Positions 57,975 to 64,000 of a DNA stretch of 64,000 nt are shown in pieces. The notes beneath the pieces are model-generated. The model was not told where the DNA came from. It ran no database searches and was given only the letters and a program-made list of their open reading frames with translations. Source of the DNA: Manis javanica. Lineage: Eukaryota > Chordata > Mammalia > Pholidota > Manidae. The DNA is taken from NCBI RefSeq assembly GCF_040802235.1, contig NC_133174.1, positions 109,435,647 through 109,499,646 on the forward strand. The letters run 5' to 3'. Made by a program: the position numbers and the translations under genes. Numbering within the stretch: position 1 is the stretch's first letter; every line of letters begins with the position of its first letter.

Positions 57975-60900
57975 CCTGCAATGGCAATAAGTACATATCA
58001 CTCAATAGTCACCCTAAATGTAAATGGACTTAATGCACCAATCAAAAGACACAGAGAAATAGAATGGATAAAAAAGCAAGACCCATCTATATGCTGCTTA
58101 CAAGAAACTCAAATTAAACCCAAAGACAAGCATAGACTAAAAGTCAAGGGATGGAAAAACATATTTCAGGCAAACAACAGTGAGAAGAAAGCAGGGGTAG
58201 CAGTACTAATATCAGACAAAATAGACTTCAAAACAAAGAAAGTAACAAGAGATAAAGAAGGACACTACATAATGATAAAGGGCTCAGTCCAACAAGAGGA
58301 TATAACCATTCTAAATATATATGCACCCAATACAGGAGCACCAGCAAATGTGAAGCAAATACTAACAGAACTAAAGAAGGAAATAGACTGCAATGCATTC
58401 ATTGTAGGAGACTTCAAAACACCACTCACCCCAAAGTATAGATCCACAGGGCAGAAAATAACTAAGGACACACAGGCACTGAACAACACACTAGAACAAA
58501 TGGACCTAATAGACATCTAGAGAACTCTACATCCAAAAGCAACAGGATATACATTCTTCTCAAGTGCACATGGAACATTCTCCAGAATAGAGCACATACT
58601 AGCTCACAAAAAGAGCCTCAGGAAACTCTAAAATATTGAAATTCTGACAACCAATTTTTCAGACCACAAAGGTATAAAAGTAGAAATAAATTCTACAAAG
58701 AAAAAAAAAAGGCTCACAAACACATGGAGGCTTAACAACATGCTACTAAATAATCAATGGATCAATGAGCGAATCAAAATAGAGATCAAGGAATATATGG
58801 AAACAAATGACAACAACAACACTAAGCCCCAACTTCTGTGGGACGCAGCAAAAGCAGTCTTAAGAGGAAAGTATATAGCAATCCAGGCATACTTGAAGAA
58901 GGAAGAACAATCCCAAATGAATAGTCTAACATCACAATTATCAAAACTGGAAAAAGAAGAACAAATGAGGCCTAAAGTCAGCAGAAGGAGGGACATAATA
59001 AAGATTAGAGAAGAAATAAACAAAATTGAGAAGAATAAAACACTAGCAAAAATCAATGAAACCAACAGCTGGTTCTTTGAGAAAATAAACAAAATAGATA
59101 AGCCTCTAGCCAAACTTATTAAGAGAAAAAGAGAATCAACACAAATCAACAGAATCAGAAATGAGAATCGAAAAATCACGACAGACTCCACAGAAATACA
59201 AAGAATTATTAACACTAATATGAAAACCTATATGCCAACAAGCTGGAAAACCTAGAAAAAATGGACAACTTCCTAGAAAAATACAACCTCCCAAGACTGA
59301 CCAAGGAAGAAACACAAAAGTTAAACAAACCAATTACGAGCAAAGAAATTGAAATGGCAATCAAAAAACTACCTAAGAACTAAACCCTGGGGCCGGACGG
59401 ATTTACCTCGGAATTTTATGAGACACACAGAGAAGACATAATACTCATTCTCCTTAAAGTGTTCGAAAAAATAGAAAAAGAGGGAATACTCCCAAACTCA
59501 TTCTATGAAGCCAACATCACCCTATTACCAAAACCAGGCAAAGACCCCACCAAAAAAGAAAATTACAGACCAATATCACCGATGAACGTAGATGCAAAAA
59601 TACTCAATAAAATATTAGCAAACAGAATTCAACAGTATATCAAAAGGATCATACACCATGACCAAGTGGGATTCATCCCAGGGATGCAAGGATGGTACAA
59701 CATTAGAAAATCCATCAACATCATCCACCACATCAACAAAAAGAAAGACAAAACCACATGATCATCTCCATAGATGCTGAAAAAGCATTTGACAAAATTC
59801 AACATCCATTCATGATAAAAACTCTCAGCAAAATGGGAATAGAGGGCAAGTACCTCAACATAATAAAGGCCATCTATGATAAACCCACAGCCAGCATTAT
59901 ACTGAACAGCGAGAAGCTGAAAGCATTTCCTCTGAGATTGGGAACAAGACAGGGATGCCCACTCTCCCCACTGTTATTTAACATAGTACTGGAGGTCCTA
60001 GCCACGGCAATAAGACAAATCAAAGAAATACAAGGAATCCAGATTGCTAAAGAAGAAGCCAAACTGTCACTATTTGCAGATGACATGATACTGTACATAA
60101 AAAACCCTAAAGACTCCACTCCAAAACTACTAGAACTGATATCGGAATACAGCAAAGTTGCAGGATACAAAATTAACACACAGAAATCTGTAGATTTCCT
60201 ATACACTAACAATGAATCAATAGAAAGAGAAATCAGGAAAACAATTCCATTCACCATTGCATCAAAAAGGATAAAATACCTAGAATAAACCTAACCAAAG
60301 AAGTGAAAGACTTATACTCTGAAAACTACAAGTCACTCTTAAGAGAAATTAAAGGGGACACGAATAAATGGAAACTCATCCCATGCTCATGGCTAGGAAG
60401 AATTAATATCGTCAAAATGTCCATCCTGCCCAAAGCAATATACAGATTTGATGCAATCCCTCTCAAATTACCAGCAACATTCTTCAATGAATTGGAACAA
60501 ATAATTCAAAAATGCATATGGAAACACCAAAGACCCCGAATAGCCAAAGCAATCCTGAAAAAGAAGAATAAAGTAGGGGGGATCTCACTCCCCAACTTCA
60601 GGCTCTACTACAAAGCCATAGTGATCAAGACAATTTGGTACTGGCACAAGAACAGAGCCACAGACCAGTGGAACAGATTAGAGACTCCAGAAATTAATCC
60701 AAACATATATGGTCAATTAATATTTGATAAAGGAGCCATGGACATACAATAGCAAAATGACAGTCTCTTCAACAGATGGTGCTGGCAAAACTGGACAGCT
60801 ACATGTAGGAGAATGAAACTGGACCATTGTCGAACTCCATATACAAAGGTAAACTCAAAATGGATCAAAGACCTGAATATAAGTCATGAAACCATTAAAC

Positions 60901-61796
60901 TCTTGGAAAAAAACATAGGCAAAAACCTCTTAGACATAAACATGAGTGACCTCTTCTTGAACATATCTTCCCGGGCAAGGAAAACAACAGCAAAAATGAG
61001 CAAGTGGGACTACATTAAGCTGAAAAGCTTCTGTACAGCAGATGACACCATCAATAGAACAAAAAGGAACCCTACAGTATGGGAGAATATATTTGAAAAT
61101 GACAGATCCGATAAAGGCTTGACATCCAGAATATATAAAGAGCTCACACGACTCAACAAACAAAAAACAAATAACCCAATTAAAAAATGGGCAGAGGAAC
61201 TGAACAGACAGTTCTCTGAAAAAGAAATACAGATGGCCAACAGACACATGAAAAGATGCTCCACATCACTAATTATCAGATTAACACAAATTAAAACTAC
61301 AATGAGGTATCACCTCACACCAGTAAGGATAGCTGCCATCCAAAATAGAAACAACAACAACAAATGTTGCCGAGGCTGTGGAGAAAGGGGAACCCTCCTA
61401 CACTGCCGGTGAGAATGTAAATTAGTTCAACCATTGTGGAAAGCAGTATGGAGGTTCATCAAAATGCTCAAAACAAACGTACCATTTGACCCAGGAATTC
61501 CACTCCTAGGAATTTACCCTAAGAACGCAGCAATCAAGTTTGAGAAAGACAGATGCACCCCTATGTTTATCGCAGCACTATTTACAATAGCCAAGAATTG
61601 GAAGCAACCTAGATGTCCATCGGTAGATGAATGGATAAAGAAGATGTGGTACATATACACAATGGAATACTACTCAGCCATAAGAAGTGGAAAAATCCAA
61701 CCATTTGCAGCAACATGGATGGATCTGGAGAGTATAATGCTCAGTGAAATAAGCCAAGCAGAGAAAGAGAAATACCAAATGATTTCACTCATCTGA
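57975..61796 (+). pseudogene. L1 ORF2 (endonuclease, reverse transcriptase, C-terminal domain), decayed
   Basis: ATG 57975 (MAISTY). Endonuclease: LNVNGL, CCLQETQ and VGDFKT are visible; GDFKT has K where the catalytic region normally has N, so nuclease activity is doubtful. A stop at 58518-58520 ends the first stretch. The same frame resumes (58740-59255). RT: frame changes lie near 59255-59460 and 59758; [55 protein letters not shown] and LFADDMILY (FADD active site intact, 60075-60100) are present. C-terminal part: 60303-60752, 60813-61412 with the Cys-rich end ([15 protein letters not shown]), and 61434-61796 to the natural end. At least four frame changes or stops. Confidence 0.93.
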
Positions 61797-62150
61797 GGAG
61801 TATAGGAACAAAGGAAAAACTGAAGGAACAAAACAGCAGTGGAATTACAGAACCCAAAAATATACTAACAGGTACCAAAGGGAAAGGAACTCAGGAGGAT
61901 GGGTGGGCAGGGAGGGATAAGGGGGGGGGAGAAGAAGGGCGGTATTAAGATTAGCATGCATGGGGGGGAGAAAGAACGGGGAGGGTGGGCTGCACAACAC
62001 AGAGAGGACAAGTAGTGACTCTACAACATTTTGCTAAGCTGATGGACAGTAACCGTAATGTGGTTGTTAGGGGGGACCTGATATAGGGGAGAGCATAGAA
62101 AACATAGTATTCTTCATGTAAGTATAGATTAAAAATTAAAAAAAAAAAAA
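61797..62150 (+). other. L1 3' UTR
   Basis: G-rich run (about 61919-61931 and 61959-61968) and the phrase 'gtagtgactctacaacattttgctaagctgatggacagta', shared with the copy at 738. Confidence 0.85.
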
Positions 62151-62154
62151 AAAC

Positions 62155-62175
62155 AAAGAAAGAAAGAAAAAAAAA

Positions 62176-62255
<80 letters not shown>

Positions 62256-62257
62256 AA
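62155..62257 (+). repeat. poly(A) tail with (GAAA)n microsatellite
   Basis: An A-run followed by about 22 uninterrupted gaaa units, typical of a microsatellite grown from an L1 tail. Confidence 0.95.
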
Positions 62258-62260
62258 AGG

Positions 62261-62439
62261 GGGATTACTCCTTGATAGGATAAAACTGTTGGTAAATCAA
62301 AGATCAACACATGCTTTAAATATCCTTAATGTTGATCACTTAAAGGGTGTCAGATGATCAGCTATGGAGGTACTCTTTTCTGATAATATTCCTTTCTCTT
62401 AATAAAAAAAAAAAGAAAGAAAAGCAGTTACTGTGTGCT
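62261..62439. other. non-coding
   Basis: A short inverted repeat, gatcaac (62301-62307) and gttgatc (62331-62337), is visible. Nothing else. Confidence 0.5.
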
Positions 62440-63115
62440 GACCTCCAATGAGTTCTGCACAGTGGTATGGACGGCATGTCAAAGTGTGGGCAAAGGGTCT
62501 GTTTGTTTCTATGCAGAAGATCAAGGCCTAGCTTGGATACCCAGAAAATGAACTAAGATGCGATATGAGGAGGAGCTTCCGGCATCAGCACTCTCTGGAG
62601 GACTTGTGCCGGAGGATGATCATCAAAAAGCCTCCACAGGGATCCGGACGATGCTGCGGTTGTGGCTGCACCCACCCTACCATCTCCTGTACTTGCCATA
62701 GGAATGAGGAGGGAGATGTCTAGGCTGGCATGTGCATACAGTGAGACAACAAATTTGACCGGAACTGTACTGTTGGAACTCAACCAGGAGTTGGGAGGGG
62801 TGCAAGTTGTAGCACTTCAAAATCTTATGACTATAGACTATCTACGGTTAAAAGAACATATGGGATGTGAACAGATCCCAGAAATGGGTTGCTTTGTCTG
62901 ATTTCTCTCAGACTGTTCAAGTACAGTTGGACAATATCCATCATATCAGAGACAAATTTTCACAAATGCCTAGGGTGCCTAAATGGTTTTCTTGGCTTCA
63001 CTGGAGATGGATGGTAATTATAGATTTGCTTTGTTTATGTCACCGTATTCCTATTATGTTAATATGTGTGTGCAAATTAGTTAGTAGTTTAAAACCTACG
63101 CATACTTAAGGTACT
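62440..63115 (+). pseudogene. ERV envelope TM remnant (probably class II)
   Basis: Two frames joined by a frameshift near 62890: 62662-62901 encodes TTNLTGTVLLELNQELGGV and QNLMTIDYLRLKEHMGC, a TM-ectodomain-like sequence with a leucine-rich coil and paired cysteines; 62867-63109 encodes VQVQLDNIHHIRDKF, PRVPKWFSWLHW and a hydrophobic membrane-span-like end. The tryptophan-rich stretch before the membrane segment suits a retroviral TM. I lean towards a betaretrovirus-like (class II) origin because of the following polypurine tract and LTR start, but this is not certain. Gag and pol are not present in the window. Confidence 0.6.
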
Positions 63116-63742
63116 CTACAAGAAGATATGTCAAAGAAATAATCAATCCTCCCATGTTTTCTTCCATATGCTACCTCTATAGCTTTTCTTCTTCCTTCCT
63201 AATTACAACCCTTAAATAGAATTCGTGCCTCATATCGAATTTACCGAGTATCATAATTCCTCCAGGTGGTAAAGACACCTCGAGACAAGTGCTGGGCATA
63301 GAAGCCACAGGGCATAAATCTGCAAAGAAGTAAAAAGCTAACCTTTTCAAACAATATGGATTCTCTCTCACTTACCAACTTTACATTTCCCTGTATGGCC
63401 CCGGAAGATGACTGGTTAGCCAGAGACGGGTAAGTTTCCTCAAGGGAGGAACAACCTAAGACAGCCACAGTCGCAGGGGGGCCATCAGGTGAGAAATTGG
63501 GGATCAACAGAGGTGAGGCTCAGAACCTCACCCTCCCTGCTTTGAGAGAAATCTTCTGCATCCGTGGATGTTTTGCTGCCCTTGTCTAGCTCGGATTAGC
63601 ACATAGTCTACAGGCACACACCTGGTCATCTACAATTGCTCTCTTACAACACTAAACTATGTTTTCTACCTTTATCTTGCATCTACCTACCACTTCAGCA
63701 TTTTATTAAAAATAAAAATAGTAATAATAAAAAAGGGAGAAT
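63116..63742 (+). other. ERV env-to-LTR region with polypurine tract
   Basis: Non-coding, ending in an A-rich stretch and 'aaaaaagggagaat' (63729-63742) directly before an LTR-like start. The motif 'ggggatcaaca' also occurs 246 bp upstream (63499-63509) in the same context 'gagaaattggggatc'. Confidence 0.55.
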
Positions 63743-64000
63743 TGGGGATCAACATATAAATCAAGTACAAAAATCAAACGAATATTCATATTTGACCTGA
63801 TTGTTTATAGGTCATAATGCGTGATCAAAACTGAAAGTTTCTGTGATGAATGCCCTTGTACTGTTCACCATGTAAGAATTTATTCACTGTGCAAGAATTC
63901 GTTCACCATGTAAGAACTTGTTTGTTATGCTTCAGAAGATTGGAGACTGACGAGAATTAGGCTTGAGATGGATTAATGATTGTACATTGAGCATTGACCC
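63743..64000 (+). mobile_element. start of 3' LTR of class II-like ERV, incomplete
   Basis: Follows the polypurine tract with TGGGGATCAACATAT and runs off the window end, so its 3' end is not seen. It contains three imperfect copies of an 18-20 bp unit ('gttcaccatgtaagaattta', 63863-63920). Confidence 0.6.

Larger units (their letters stand above)
55190..62260 (+). mobile_element. essentially full-length LINE-1
   Basis: Order 5' UTR (55190-56928), ORF1 (56929-57784), a spacer, ORF2 (57975-61796) and 3' UTR ending in an A-run that merges into (GAAA)n (about 62155-62257). ORF1 and ORF2 are both broken by frameshifts and stops, so it is dead but not very old. No clear target-site duplication was found; left flank 'aaaaatacac' and right flank 'gggggattac' differ. 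Confidence 0.95.

Noticed and set aside
61951..62310. Minus-strand poly-Phe/Leu/Ser frame
   Set aside because: Translation of the (GAAA)n tail on the opposite strand.

Overview
This is a placental mammal nuclear genomic segment. It is AT-rich and dominated by LINE-1 copies, endogenous retroviruses (ERVs) and their LTRs, and old mammalian repeats (MIR, L2, MER5A, MER20-like). I see no host protein-coding gene: every long open frame belongs to a retroelement, and the short ones look like chance frames in repeats. No primate Alu, rodent B1/B2, carnivore CAN-type or ruminant BovB-type sequence was recognised by eye. That argues against those groups but does not identify the species; a pangolin-like or other less-sampled eutherian is only a guess.

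Layout. 738-3256 is an L1 with a 5' UTR, ORF1, a stub of ORF2 and a 3' UTR, bounded by a 17-bp target-site duplication (TSD); most of ORF2 is missing. 4658-5133 is a solo LTR of an ERVL-like family. 5575-6078 is a solo gammaretroviral-type LTR with a perfect 4-bp TSD. 9001-9204 is a retroposed U2 snRNA pseudogene. 13423-13885 is an unnamed element with inverted ends of about 86 bp. 13925-23078 is the centrepiece: a nearly complete class I (gammaretrovirus-like) provirus on the minus strand. It has both LTRs, a CTAG TSD, a tRNA-Pro-type primer binding site, gag, pro-pol, env and a polypurine tract, and is damaged by only a few stops and frame breaks.

23-44 kb is mostly old repeat sequence: MIR and L2 pieces, MER5A-like hAT copies, two more ERVL-like solo LTRs (27865-28289 and 30365-30747), a MER20-like copy and a short L1 with a TSD (36560-37775). 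44.8-49.4 kb is an old minus-strand L1 broken by a truncated LTR, a partial ERVL-like provirus (46036-48507, RNase H and integrase remnants, no env) that ends in an LTR fragment of the wrong orientation, and a solo LTR with a perfect 5-bp TSD.

52.4-55.0 kb is an old plus-strand L1 split by a younger insertion. 55190-62260 is an essentially full-length L1 with an expanded tandem-repeat 5' UTR and decayed ORF1 and ORF2. The right edge (62440-64000) holds an envelope transmembrane remnant, a polypurine tract and the start of a 3' LTR of another ERV, probably class II.

Nothing here forms a working pathway. The window records successive retroelement insertions, and the relations worth study are within elements: the gag leader duplication, the L1 promoter repeat expansion, the ORF1-only L1 and the inverted LTR ending. 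All repeat family names are from memory of consensus sequences; no database was searched.
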